A stretch of 64,000 bases of DNA from CAZDVK01 sp964508915 (GCA_964508915.1 CAZDVK010000006.1:14964-78963); one strand, 5' to 3'; counted from the stretch's first letter, positions 27,471 to 36,842 are shown. A program made the numbers and translations. Notes: generated by a model from the sequence alone, not told the origin.

Positions 27471-27870
27471 GAAGAACCAGTTAAGTCAAAGATTCAACAG
27501 TTTGCAAAATGACACAACAAACCCGGTGCGTAGCTGAGATTATGCAGACTAACTGCAAGATAGATATCTCTTACCTTTAAGAGTTTTGGAATCAAGCAAA
27601 AAGACACATGCGTAGACTTAACGGTGTCTACAAAAAGAAACATTTGGGTTATTCCTTAACGAAGGTGAGTAACAGTTTTATAAACAAAATCTAAAAACTC
27701 TATTCCCCCTGTTAAAGCAATGGATTAAAGATTATCTTAAATAGTTATCTGGTACAGCCTCAAAACTTTAATAGGGAATTTGTAAATTAAATTGAAGGGT
27801 CAGCAGAAAGATATGATAAGGTTGTACGCGAAAAAACGTTGTTTATAGATGAGTTTTGCAAGATTAATTT
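27471..27870 (+). pseudogene. degenerate coding remnant, possibly an IS630-like transposase
   Basis: The 612-bp gap 27259-27870 has no intact gene. Interrupted frames on the plus strand give KRHMRRLNGVYKKKHLGYS (27600-27656) and, further on, VVREKTLFIDEFCKINLW (from about 27820). These resemble, in the same order, the KKKTxxY and FIDExG (catalytic Asp-Glu) regions of IS630-family transposases. Several stop codons and frame changes lie between. No terminal inverted repeats were identified. It could equally be decayed sequence of another origin. Confidence 0.28.
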
Positions 27871-28812
27871 ATGGAAAAAAAATTTTCTTATAAAGATTCG
27901 ATAGACTGTTTAAAACAGCTTATTTTACCACGAGGTTTTGTTTGGATACAAACTTCAGGAGGTAATGTATCAATCAAACAAAACGATCTTATCTACATAA
28001 AACCCTCTGGTATTTCTATAAATGAGTTCTCAGCTAAAAATGTAGCGATATTTAATCGTAAGAAGTTTTTGCAACTTTTTAATCAAATCGACCCAAGGGC
28101 AGATGATGCAGAAATTAAATACGCTGACGCTATAAAACAATCGCAATGCATCCAAGAAAATATTTTTTTGCGGCCGTCGATGGAGGCAGGATTTCATGCA
28201 CTGCTAAGCAAAAAATATGTTATTCATCTGCACAGTATTGCTGCTATCTTGATATACCATTCATATAAAAAAGGTATTTTAGAGAATTGGCTCTCTGAGA
28301 AAACAAATAAAAAAATTTGCTTTATAAAAAAAACCATGCCTGGGTTTAGGCTAACAAAAGCTATTGAAAATGATATTAAGGCAGATTGGTATTTTTTGGA
28401 AAATCACGGTTTAATTATTAATACTAACGATCCAAACGACATAGAAAACGTTGGAAAGTTGGAAGAATTATTTCTAGAGGATTTTGGTTTCAGTGAAGTG
28501 GCCTATTTTTATCGCAATCCCTTTAACCTAAATGAACTATTTGCAAGAGAGTTTCCCTGGCCTCCTATCTTTCCAGATAGCTTTGTATTTATGGATCAAT
28601 TATTAGATATGACAATCGTTTCTAATAAGAAAGATTTCTATAAACTCAAAAATTTGGATAAAAATAATAAATTATTAGAATTATGGGCGGCAATGATTCT
28701 TATTAATAAAGCGGCGCCTGATTTAGATATTTGGACAGAAAGCGAATGCGAGGCTATTACAAAAATGCCTACAGAAATTCATAGAAAGAGGTTGGCGTTA
28801 GAAAATGAATAA
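27871..28812 (+). CDS. class II aldolase/adducin-family protein
   Basis: 313 aa. Class II (zinc) aldolase fold: TSGGNVSIKQNDLIYIKPSG (about 29-48, phosphate-binding GGNxS and IKPSG), RPSMEAGFHALLSKKYVIHLHSI (about 102-124, with Glu and the HxH zinc ligands), and YFLENHGLII (about 170-179, third histidine). Relatives are fuculose/rhamnulose-1-phosphate aldolases and sugar-phosphate epimerases. It starts a six-gene overlapping run and overlaps the nucleotidyltransferase by 8 bases, so a role in making a sugar-phosphate precursor is inferred. Confidence 0.8.
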   Translation: MEKKFSYKDSIDCLKQLILPRGFVWIQTSGGNVSIKQNDLIYIKPSGISINEFSAKNVAIFNRKKFLQLFNQIDPRADDAEIKYADAIKQSQCIQENIFLRPSMEAGFHALLSKKYVIHLHSIAAILIYHSYKKGILENWLSEKTNKKICFIKKTMPGFRLTKAIENDIKADWYFLENHGLIINTNDPNDIENVGKLEELFLEDFGFSEVAYFYRNPFNLNELFAREFPWPPIFPDSFVFMDQLLDMTIVSNKKDFYKLKNLDKNNKLLELWAAMILINKAAPDLDIWTESECEAITKMPTEIHRKRLALENE

Positions 28813-30391
28813 CAGCAATATTCACTTAATTTTCCCCATGTCTGGTCAAGGAGTGCGTTTTCAAAAGGCAGGGTATAAAGATCCAAAGCCTCTTATTTGT
28901 GTAAATAACAGTCCCATGATTGTGCGCTTGTTGAATGCATTTCCTGGAGAATGGACTTGTACTTTTGTCTTGGCTGATAATCACAAAGATACAGCTCTAC
29001 CTGACACTTTAAGGAACCTTAGGTCAGATGCTCAAATCTTTTTTATTCCTCCCCATAAACAAGGCCCCATAACCCCTATAATCAAAGCACTTGAGTCAAT
29101 TAAAGAGGATCAACCAATTTTGATTTCTTACTGTGATTATGGAATGATATGGGATGCACATCATTTTCGAGATTTTGTTTTTTCAACCGATTGTGATGCT
29201 TGTGTTATTTCTTATAAAGGCTTCCATGCTCATTATCACACACAAACCCCATATGCATATTCTTTACTTAATGAGTACGGACAAGTTGTAAAAATAAAAG
29301 AAAAAGGGTGGTTTACCCAAAACCGCGAAGATGAGTATGCATCCTGCGGCGCTTATTATTTTAAAAACAAAAAAATTCTAAATGAAGCGATAAAATTTCA
29401 GATTGATAATGATATGCAGCTAAATGGGGAATTTTATACAAGTCTTACAATTGAAGCTTTGGTACAAACTGTCCCTAATGTTGATATTCGGATTTATGAA
29501 ATTCCTTATTTTTTTCAGTGGGGAACTCCTTGTGATCTAGAGTCATTTACATATTGGGAGAAAAGCTACCAAGCTCACTTCAAATGGGTAAGCACAAATA
29601 AACTGGCTCCTGTGGATCAAATTGTTATACCAATGGCCGGCTTTGGGAGTCGTTTTAAAGATGTCACAAGTTTACCAAAGCCCCTAATTCCTGTTAATGG
29701 GAGGCCTATGTATAAGCGCGCTCTACAAACTTTACCGCCAAGCAAAAAAACTATTTGCGTTACTTTAAAAGAAATCACCCAAGATCTTCCCTCAGATAAT
29801 ATTGAATACGTAAGCCTTGAAAAAACTCCAGAGGGGCAAGCGCTATCTGTGGCAGCTGCTCAAAGCGCTTTAAATCAAGAACAAAATGTTCTTATTAGTT
29901 CATGCGATCACGGTGTAGTTATCAATCCAAATCTATGGCAGGATTTCTCTGATCTTAATGAAGTAGATGCTTTAATTTTCACTATGAAAAACTTTCCTGG
30001 TGTTAAGGGAGCAGAAAATTCTTATGCATACGTCGTGTCAGATTCAACCGACAAATTTCCCAATGTTACACACGTTAGTGTTAAAAAACCTATATCCTCC
30101 ACACCATGGAAAGACGATGTCTTAGTGGGAACATTCTGGTTTAAAAAAGCGAAAATATTAACCCAAGGCATCGAATGGCTTGTATCGAAAAATATACGAG
30201 TTAATAATGAACTTTATTTAGATTCTATCTTTGAAGGATTGCTAGAAATGGGATATAAGGTTCATAAATTTTCATTGGATGGGTATTTATGCTGGGGGGA
30301 TCCTTCTATGTTAGCGCAAGCTCTGTATTGGCAAGACGTGTTCTCTGGTCACTCCATATTAAAACGGCCCAAATTCCCTGGAGTACAGTGA
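28805..30391 (+). CDS. tandem-domain sugar-phosphate nucleotidyltransferase
   Basis: 528 aa containing two complete nucleotidyltransferase-like domains. Domain 1 (about 1-262) has PMSGQGVRFQKAGYKDPKPL at 11-30 and QWGTPCDL near 238-245. Domain 2 (about 270-528) has PMAGFGSRFKDVTSLPKPL at 276-294 and CWGDPSM near the end. Domain 2 has the better GxGxR-PKPL signature; domain 1 has GQGVR. Single-domain enzymes of 230-300 aa are normal, so this is an internal duplication or fusion. It should couple a sugar- or polyol-phosphate to a nucleotide for the downstream transferases. Confidence 0.85.
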   Translation: MNNSNIHLIFPMSGQGVRFQKAGYKDPKPLICVNNSPMIVRLLNAFPGEWTCTFVLADNHKDTALPDTLRNLRSDAQIFFIPPHKQGPITPIIKALESIKEDQPILISYCDYGMIWDAHHFRDFVFSTDCDACVISYKGFHAHYHTQTPYAYSLLNEYGQVVKIKEKGWFTQNREDEYASCGAYYFKNKKILNEAIKFQIDNDMQLNGEFYTSLTIEALVQTVPNVDIRIYEIPYFFQWGTPCDLESFTYWEKSYQAHFKWVSTNKLAPVDQIVIPMAGFGSRFKDVTSLPKPLIPVNGRPMYKRALQTLPPSKKTICVTLKEITQDLPSDNIEYVSLEKTPEGQALSVAAAQSALNQEQNVLISSCDHGVVINPNLWQDFSDLNEVDALIFTMKNFPGVKGAENSYAYVVSDSTDKFPNVTHVSVKKPISSTPWKDDVLVGTFWFKKAKILTQGIEWLVSKNIRVNNELYLDSIFEGLLEMGYKVHKFSLDGYLCWGDPSMLAQALYWQDVFSGHSILKRPKFPGVQ

Positions 30392-31096
30392 ATGACTAAA
30401 TTTTCACTTATAATTCCTTGTTACAATGAAGGAAAAGGCCTTGCTGATTTAATTAGTCGTTGTTATGAGGTTTTTGTAGATTATCAAGATATTGAAATTA
30501 TTTTTGTAGATAACGGATCTAGTGATAATACGGAAGAAATTTTAAGAGAAAATATTACCGTATCTTGGATGCATAGTATAAAGGTTGAAAAAAATATAGG
30601 TTATGGAAATGGTATCCTACAGGGTTTAAAAATTGCTACCGGAGAAATGATTGGATGGACTCATGCGGATTTGCAGACTGACCCTGCTGATTTGTTGAAA
30701 GCATTAGAAATTTATAATAATTCTTCTCAGAAAAATTTGTTTTTAAAAGGGAAAAGAGAGGGGCGCTCATTAATTGATGTGTTTTTTACAATTGGAATGT
30801 CCTTTCTTGAAACCATTTTATTTTGTAAACCTTTTTGGGATATAAATGCCCAACCAACACTTTTTCCGAAAGCATTTTTTGAAACTTGGAAAAACCCACC
30901 TTCTGATTTTTCTTTAGACTTATACGCCTACTATATGGCACATAAGAAAAAATTAAACATTAAAAGATTTAAAGTACATTTTGGACCCAGAAAATTTGGA
31001 CACTCTCATTGGAACACAGGAATACTTGCAAGAATAAAGTTTATCAAGAGAACGTTGCAATTTAGCTTTACCTTAAGAACAAAAAAATGCTTTTAA
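30392..31096 (+). CDS. family 2 glycosyltransferase
   Basis: 234-aa GT-A enzyme: FSLIIPCYNEGKGLADLI (about 4-21), IIFVDNGSSDNT (about 35-46), GYGNGILQGLKIATGEMIGW, then THADLQTDPADLL (about 90-102), the DxD-like metal site seen in polyprenyl-phosphate sugar synthases. No C-terminal membrane helices are evident beyond one hydrophobic stretch. The ATG directly abuts the upstream stop (TGA ATG), and the gene overlaps the next by 10 bases. Confidence 0.85.
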   Translation: MTKFSLIIPCYNEGKGLADLISRCYEVFVDYQDIEIIFVDNGSSDNTEEILRENITVSWMHSIKVEKNIGYGNGILQGLKIATGEMIGWTHADLQTDPADLLKALEIYNNSSQKNLFLKGKREGRSLIDVFFTIGMSFLETILFCKPFWDINAQPTLFPKAFFETWKNPPSDFSLDLYAYYMAHKKKLNIKRFKVHFGPRKFGHSHWNTGILARIKFIKRTLQFSFTLRTKKCF

Positions 31097-33105
31097 AAAT
31101 CATTTCACAGCAATATTTTTTTTATTTGGGGCTTTTAATAAAAATACCACTTATTTTATTTGTCGGATCTGAGGTTATCGAAACATTATTTATTCCTTTT
31201 CTAGAACTTTCTCTTACAAATATTTCGAAGAATCCTTGGAGTATCCTTCCTGCGAATCACTTTCCTTATGGAAGCTTTCTTTTGGCTGTTTTTTGGTTAC
31301 CAATAAAGATCCTGAGTTTGGTCGTAAATATTCAAACCTTGCTAAACTCAAAGCTATTATTGATTTTTATCAAAAGTATCTTGCTAGGTTTTGATACTCT
31401 TCTTTTTTATGTATTAAACCTATTTGACAAAGGTATTTATCGTAAACAAATTATCATTTTTTATTGGTTAAACCCAATTGCCATTTATATTTGTTACATT
31501 CATGGACAGCTTGATATTGTATTTATAACACTGGTTATACTATCTCTTTACTTTTTAATAAAAAATAGAATTATTCTTTTTTCTTTAGCTTTTTCTGCAT
31601 CTATTTTGTCTAAATTCACTTCTGTGATTATTTTTCCATTTTTGCTTGCATACATATGGAATCAGAATTTCATAAAACAAGCGATCTTAAAAATTGCAAA
31701 GAGTGTATCCTCAGTTAGTTTGTTCGTTATTATTGGTTTTTTACCTTTATTTAATAGCGGAAAATTAGGCTATGCTACTTTTACTTCCCCGCAAGCTCTT
31801 CAGGTTTTCTCTTTACACGAATCTCTGTCTGGTAACCTTTCAGTCTTTTTAGGGGTTTTATTTCTTTTAATAGCGATGGAAAGACTGTGCTTAGCAACAA
31901 AGATAACAGAAAAAGGTCTTTTATTCGGTTGTAGTTATTTATTTTTGATTATTTTATGCATCACAGTACCAAGTCCAGGTTGGTTTATGTGGATTATACC
32001 ATTTGTTGCTTTGTTTTATGCAAACTATCGTATGATGCCATATCCAGTATATATAGCTTTGATTGCCTCATACTTTATACATTTTTGTATTGGTACTTTT
32101 TTAACTACTTTTTGGGCCAGTTTAAGTTTAACAGTCCTCATAACTTTAACGGTTTCTTTAATCGCCTTGCTTGAGTTGGTTTGTTTAAAATATGAAGTAA
32201 CCCTTTTTGATCGACTTAAACCTTTTAAAGTAGCAATCGCTGGTGATTCAGGTTCTGGAAAAAACTTTCTTACTAGCTTAATTGTGGGTATTTTTAATCC
32301 CTCTCGTACTATTGTGATAGAAGGAGACGATTACCACAAATGGGAGAGAGGCGATCAAAGCTGGCAAAAAATGACCCACCTTGACCCGAAAGCAAATCAC
32401 CTTAATACATTGGCAACACATCTTAAATCAATCGCGCAGGGTGTACCAATTCAGTATCATCATTATGACCATCAAACCGGAAAGTTTACTGAAACAAAAG
32501 AGATTACACCCTCCAAAACTGTTATTTATCAAGGGTTGCATACGCTTTTCCTAAAGAGTACACGTGAGAGTGCAAAGCTTAAGATTTTTTTAAATCCGGA
32601 TTTTAGAATACGTTTGGCATGGAAAATCAAACGAGATGTGAAAGAAAGAGGGTACACGCCAGAGAAAGTTTTGGATCAATTACTAAAAAGAGAAAAAGAC
32701 TCCTTAACATATATTGAACCTCAGCAAAAATTTGCAGATTGGATCCTTCGTTATAAACCTTTAGATGACAATCTTACAAAAGAAGATATTCTAAAGGGTG
32801 ATGAAATCCAAATTTTGGTAGAACATATTTTTTGGTACGATTTTTACATAGAAGATATTATGGACGGGCTGAAAACTATAGCTAGTTGCAATGTATATAT
32901 TGAGGCGGAACAGAATTTAGGATTTAAGAAATCAGTCAAGATTGAGGGGACTCCCACTCAACAGGAAATAGAGTATTTAGCTCACAAGTTCTTTCCGAAT
33001 TTAAGGCATATAACGAGAGGATGGTTTGAGCCAAAATGGATGGGTGGATATGACGGGATTAATCAATTAATTTTCTTAAGAATGCTAGAAGAAACTAAAG
33101 GATAA
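31087..33105 (+). CDS. fusion of a GT-C-like membrane domain with a uridine kinase/phosphoribulokinase-like domain
   Basis: 672 aa. Residues 1-365 form about 10-12 membrane helices resembling polyprenyl-phosphate-dependent mannosyltransferases (NPIAIYICYIHGQLDIVF at about 129-146, with the His/Asp loop typical of PIG-M-like GT-C proteins). Residues 380-600 are a P-loop kinase domain: GDSGSGKN at 386-393, VIEGDDYHKWERGDQ, YQGLHTLF, as in uridine kinase/phosphoribulokinase. The residue after the P-loop Lys is Asn instead of Ser/Thr. The last about 80 residues are a separate small domain. No frameshift is needed, so the fusion is real in this sequence. Confidence 0.75.
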   Translation: MLLKIISQQYFFYLGLLIKIPLILFVGSEVIETLFIPFLELSLTNISKNPWSILPANHFPYGSFLLAVFWLPIKILSLVVNIQTLLNSKLLLIFIKSILLGFDTLLFYVLNLFDKGIYRKQIIIFYWLNPIAIYICYIHGQLDIVFITLVILSLYFLIKNRIILFSLAFSASILSKFTSVIIFPFLLAYIWNQNFIKQAILKIAKSVSSVSLFVIIGFLPLFNSGKLGYATFTSPQALQVFSLHESLSGNLSVFLGVLFLLIAMERLCLATKITEKGLLFGCSYLFLIILCITVPSPGWFMWIIPFVALFYANYRMMPYPVYIALIASYFIHFCIGTFLTTFWASLSLTVLITLTVSLIALLELVCLKYEVTLFDRLKPFKVAIAGDSGSGKNFLTSLIVGIFNPSRTIVIEGDDYHKWERGDQSWQKMTHLDPKANHLNTLATHLKSIAQGVPIQYHHYDHQTGKFTETKEITPSKTVIYQGLHTLFLKSTRESAKLKIFLNPDFRIRLAWKIKRDVKERGYTPEKVLDQLLKREKDSLTYIEPQQKFADWILRYKPLDDNLTKEDILKGDEIQILVEHIFWYDFYIEDIMDGLKTIASCNVYIEAEQNLGFKKSVKIEGTPTQQEIEYLAHKFFPNLRHITRGWFEPKWMGGYDGINQLIFLRMLEETKG

Positions 33106-33109
33106 AACA

Positions 33110-33724
33110 ATGAACCTTCAATTTATTAAACATAGATGCAATGCTATTCAGGATTTAGACGGCGTAAATGATCTGCAATGGGGGGTAGAGATTGATTTAA
33201 GAGCAAACTCAGAAAGAAATGGTTGCCTTTATCTGGCACATGATGCGTGGTCACCTGGTGAAAATTTTGAGATTTGGGTTAAAGAGTTTAAACAAAAAAA
33301 CATTCAGGGACCTATTATTCTAAACACTAAAGAAGATGGGTTGGAACAAAGAATTCTAGACATATTGCAAGCTTACGAAGTTAAAAATTATTTCTTTTTA
33401 GATACTGCAATGCCTACTTTAATAAAATGGACTCTCAAAAATAACCATTCAAAATTTGCTTTAAGAGTTTCTTCTTATGAACCCATAATTCCTACTGATT
33501 TTGACAATAAAGTAGAATGGATTTGGGTTGACTGTTTTAATGGCATTTCCCTTTCAAAAAATATGATACTTCCTTTTAAGGAAAGAAATTTTAAAATATG
33601 TCTCGTTTCTCCCGAACTACAGGGCTGCTCTATTGAGACCATAAAAGATTTTAAAGAACTTGTTACAATAGCAGATGCTGTTTGTACAAAAAATCCACAA
33701 GAATGGATTCGACAGTATGAATAA
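33110..33724 (+). CDS. glycerophosphodiester phosphodiesterase-like protein
   Basis: 204-aa TIM-barrel-like protein with the GDPD pattern: KHRCN (catalytic His at about 9, Arg at 10), GVEIDLR (Glu/Asp metal ligands at about 27-29), and LYLAHD (second His near 45). It is shorter than typical GDPDs (240-300 aa) and lacks a clear signal peptide. AAAGGA precedes the ATG. In this operon it may act on a phosphodiester-linked glycan intermediate. Substrate inferred only from context. Confidence 0.6.
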   Translation: MNLQFIKHRCNAIQDLDGVNDLQWGVEIDLRANSERNGCLYLAHDAWSPGENFEIWVKEFKQKNIQGPIILNTKEDGLEQRILDILQAYEVKNYFFLDTAMPTLIKWTLKNNHSKFALRVSSYEPIIPTDFDNKVEWIWVDCFNGISLSKNMILPFKERNFKICLVSPELQGCSIETIKDFKELVTIADAVCTKNPQEWIRQYE

Positions 33725-34409
33725 CAAATATTTTGAGCAGGTTGAATGGGTTATTTTTGATCTCGATAATACATTGTACCCTTATGGACCTGCTCATCAA
33801 GCTGCCATAGAAAAGCTTCAAGATTTTTTAATTCGATATTTACCCATAAATAACTTTCACGTGCTCTATAATCAAGCACGTGAAATAGTCAAAGCTAGAC
33901 TTGGGCATTGTTCTAGCGCTCATAGCAGACTGCTGTATATAAAGGTAATGTTTTCACTGTGCAAAGAGAATGTTGACCCGAAAGTTATTCTTGATGCCGA
34001 AAAAACTTATTGGGATGCTTATTTAGAAAACACAAAATTATTCGAAGGCGTTATTGATATGCTCAAAATGCTGCAGGAAAGAGGGATCAAAAAATATCTC
34101 CTTACTGATTTAACAACCCAGATCCAGTTAAATAAAATAAAATATCTTGGCTTGGCTAAATATTTTGAGCAAATCATCACTTCGGAGGAAGCAGGCGGGG
34201 ACAAAATAACTAGAAAACCATTTCAGTTGCTTATCGAGTTAGAAAAAATCGATTTGAATTCTAAAGGTTGCAGTATTGGAGATTCTATTTGTGATATTGA
34301 AGTACCAAAAGCAATTTTTAAAAATTGTTTAACATTTCAGCGAGATGATCATCCACGGTTTGAAAAGACAGACATCTTATTCGATAATTTTACAACATTT
34401 ATTGAGTAG
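33717..34409 (+). CDS. HAD-superfamily phosphatase (pyrimidine 5'-nucleotidase-like subgroup)
   Basis: 230 aa with the HAD motifs: I FDLDNTLYPYG (nucleophile Asp near residue 14), II LLTDLTTQIQ (Thr), III the Lys near EEAGGDKITRKP, IV GDSICDIEVP. The LDNTLY(P/H) form with a C1 helical cap is that of SDT1/YjjG-like nucleotidases. The frame is open from 33675, but the ATG at 33717 overlapping the upstream stop gives the canonical N-terminus. Last gene of the glycan run; it may dephosphorylate a sugar- or polyol-phosphate. Confidence 0.82.
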   Translation: MNNKYFEQVEWVIFDLDNTLYPYGPAHQAAIEKLQDFLIRYLPINNFHVLYNQAREIVKARLGHCSSAHSRLLYIKVMFSLCKENVDPKVILDAEKTYWDAYLENTKLFEGVIDMLKMLQERGIKKYLLTDLTTQIQLNKIKYLGLAKYFEQIITSEEAGGDKITRKPFQLLIELEKIDLNSKGCSIGDSICDIEVPKAIFKNCLTFQRDDHPRFEKTDILFDNFTTFIE

Positions 34410-34542
34410 ATAATTGATAAAATACCTGGAGTTTTCTTCCCCCATACTATTTTAAAGATACAGATAATCCAGAGCTTTCTAAAAAGGGAATTCTTTTGTA
34501 AGTTTCTTCGAAAACTAGTTCCGGTACTCATTTTTCATACGT

Positions 34543-35331
34543 TTAAAAAACTGATGACCGTTGGAATAGCTTAAAAAAGTTTTCCGTTGTTGTACGCGCA
34601 ACTGTTTCTTCAGGTATTTCTTTTATTTCTGCCACTTTTTTAGCAACATAGGCTGTAAATGCCGGTTCATTGCGTTTCCCCCGGTTAGGTATGGGGGCCA
34701 AAAATGGCGAATCTGTTTCAACCAGAATACGATCCAGAGGTGCGAAACGAACAATATCCCGTAAGCTATCCGCATTTTTAAAAGTGATAATTCCTGAAAA
34801 AGATAAATAAAAACCCAAATCCAATGCTTGGCGCGCCAAATTTTCATCACCACTAAAACAATGAAAAACACCCATCGCATCTGGGAATTTCTTAATTGTT
34901 AACAACGTGTCTTCATCGGCTTGACGCGTATGAATAATGCATGGCAGTTTTTGATCAACACACACTTGAAGGTGTATTTCAAAGCTTTCTATTTGTTCTG
35001 TCTTTGGGCTGTGTTCATAGTAATAATCCAAACCTGTTTCACCAACACCTACAACTTTTGGATGTTTTGTATGATCCATCAAGGCTTTATAAAGGCCGTC
35101 TGATGTTAGATTTTCCAGGTGTTCTTTAGCTTCATGCGGGTGCACACCCACCGAACAAAAAACAAAAGGGTATTGATCAGCCAGGTTTTGAAGCTCCAAA
35201 GTTTCCGAAAGCCGTGTGTTTACTGTTAAAAGCGTTGTCACGCCCGATTCATAAGCCCGCTGAATAACCGCCGGCTGATCTTCTTTAAAATCTTCATAAT
35301 TAAGGTGGCAGTGACTATCAACAAGTTTCAT
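34543..35331 (-). CDS. tatD: TatD-family metal-dependent hydrolase/DNase
   Basis: 262-aa amidohydrolase-fold enzyme: DSHCHLNY at about 5-12 (HxH metal ligands), GVHPHEA (about 64-70), GETGLDYYYE (about 92-101, Glu ligand), FHCFSGD (about 150-156) and VETDSPFLAP (about 200-209, Asp ligand). TatD/YcfH proteins are 3'-5' exonucleases. The ATG at 35331 is preceded by AGGGGGG and overlaps the stop of the HtrA-like gene (ATGA), so the two are coupled. Confidence 0.92.
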   Translation of the reverse strand: MKLVDSHCHLNYEDFKEDQPAVIQRAYESGVTTLLTVNTRLSETLELQNLADQYPFVFCSVGVHPHEAKEHLENLTSDGLYKALMDHTKHPKVVGVGETGLDYYYEHSPKTEQIESFEIHLQVCVDQKLPCIIHTRQADEDTLLTIKKFPDAMGVFHCFSGDENLARQALDLGFYLSFSGIITFKNADSLRDIVRFAPLDRILVETDSPFLAPIPNRGKRNEPAFTAYVAKKVAEIKEIPEETVARTTTENFFKLFQRSSVF

Positions 35332-36842
35332 ACCCCCCCTCCCCATGCAGGCTTAGTTTGAACATCTTTTGGAAGCTCTGTTTTTGTTTCTTCAAGTGTT
35401 TTTAAATTCCATTGCTTTTTATCCTCATCAAAGGTAAAAACTTCTGGCAAGCCGTCATGAGGATTGTAAGACGCATTTTCAATACGCATTGTTTGCGCAA
35501 ATAAAGGGGCGGAATCAATGCCAAAATCAATAGCATAATTGGTATAAAACATGAAAAAATCTTCTTTTTTCATCAAATCAGGAATGATTTCTATCAAATC
35601 ATCTAGTGACTTTATTGTTTTATCATTAATTCTATGAACAGCCACAAGGGTAGAGTTCGTTCTTGGAATAACCGGTAATTTTTCCATAAAACTGCTTCCA
35701 GGGCGAATACTTGTTATAAAAACGGGGTAGTTTCGTGCACCGGTGCGACGTGTGACGGAATCATCCGCCTCGTAAAAAATGGCACCACCAAATTGCACAA
35801 GACGCCGAATAACACGTTTTTGTAAGTTATACGGTTTAACTTTCAAAATCTTTTCTTCACCCAAGCGAATAACGGTAAATGAAATTTCTACATCCGGGTG
35901 ACTAACAGCCAGTTGATTGATGGTTCTATCAAACAAATACAGATCTGGACCAAATTCTATGTCATTAATTTTAATAACAACATCCCCCACCTGAAAAACG
36001 CCTTCCGCCGGTGACCCCACCAAAATATCGCCGACAACCAAACCCCGGTTGAAAGAATCAGGGAATTTGTTTCTAAATTTTTCAGCAATCGGTTGCGAAA
36101 ACCTGTAAAAACGCACCAAATCATCTAGGGACACATAATCTAAAATAACGCCAATGTGAAACCGTGCTGGTTTTTTAGAATCTTTCAGCTGTGTTAAGGC
36201 ATCAACAGCATACGCAATAGGCAAAGCAAAAGCGCTGGTCACCCCATTACTGGCGTGCAGTAAACCTATCACTTTTCCATCTTCTGCACAAACAGGCGAC
36301 CCACTGGCCCCACCCTGCGCATTCAAACTGATACGAAAAACCTGATAGGGCAAAACATCGCTGGTTTCATAAGGGCTTGCGATGGTGCCGGTTTGAGTTG
36401 AAAAATGTTTATTTTCATTCTTTCCAATTATATAAACGGGCTCACCAACCTTAACAAACCGGTTATCAATGGGCATTTCGGCAGGCAGCTTTGCACGGTC
36501 ACCTTCTTCAACCACTAAAAAAGCAAAATCATGCCAAGGGTCTGCATATAAAAAACGTGCTTTAACTTCTTGACCGCTATTTAAGGTGATTTCGTAAAAG
36601 GGAACAACACGGTCTGTCCCAACTACGTGAGCATTTGTTAAAATAATGCCGGCATTTTTGTCAATGATGGAACCAGTTCCAAAAAAGGTACCATCCTGCC
36701 CTTGAGAGGACACAACTGAACGGGTTTTAATGCTTACAATATATTGCTGGGTTGCTTTGATTTGAGCCTGAGAAACTTCAGCCTGAAGAGATAAAAAGGG
36801 AAGTAAAAAAAAGACAATAAAAAAACGGGCCATAAAAACCAT
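35328..36842 (-). CDS. HtrA/DegP-like periplasmic serine protease
   Basis: 504 aa. Signal peptide (ARFFIVFFLLPFLSLQA), trypsin-like domain with catalytic His72 (TNAHVV), Asp105 (DPWHDFAFL) and Ser180 (GGASGSPV), then one clear PDZ domain (about 245-335, GDILVGSPAEGVFQVGDVV) and a diverged second one. Length fits HtrA proteins (450-500). ATGs at 36842 and 36833 are both possible, and both fall inside the hairpin that ends rpmG transcription. No Shine-Dalgarno is evident. It handles misfolded envelope proteins. Confidence 0.87.
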   Translation of the reverse strand: MVFMARFFIVFFLLPFLSLQAEVSQAQIKATQQYIVSIKTRSVVSSQGQDGTFFGTGSIIDKNAGIILTNAHVVGTDRVVPFYEITLNSGQEVKARFLYADPWHDFAFLVVEEGDRAKLPAEMPIDNRFVKVGEPVYIIGKNENKHFSTQTGTIASPYETSDVLPYQVFRISLNAQGGASGSPVCAEDGKVIGLLHASNGVTSAFALPIAYAVDALTQLKDSKKPARFHIGVILDYVSLDDLVRFYRFSQPIAEKFRNKFPDSFNRGLVVGDILVGSPAEGVFQVGDVVIKINDIEFGPDLYLFDRTINQLAVSHPDVEISFTVIRLGEEKILKVKPYNLQKRVIRRLVQFGGAIFYEADDSVTRRTGARNYPVFITSIRPGSSFMEKLPVIPRTNSTLVAVHRINDKTIKSLDDLIEIIPDLMKKEDFFMFYTNYAIDFGIDSAPLFAQTMRIENASYNPHDGLPEVFTFDEDKKQWNLKTLEETKTELPKDVQTKPAWGGGV

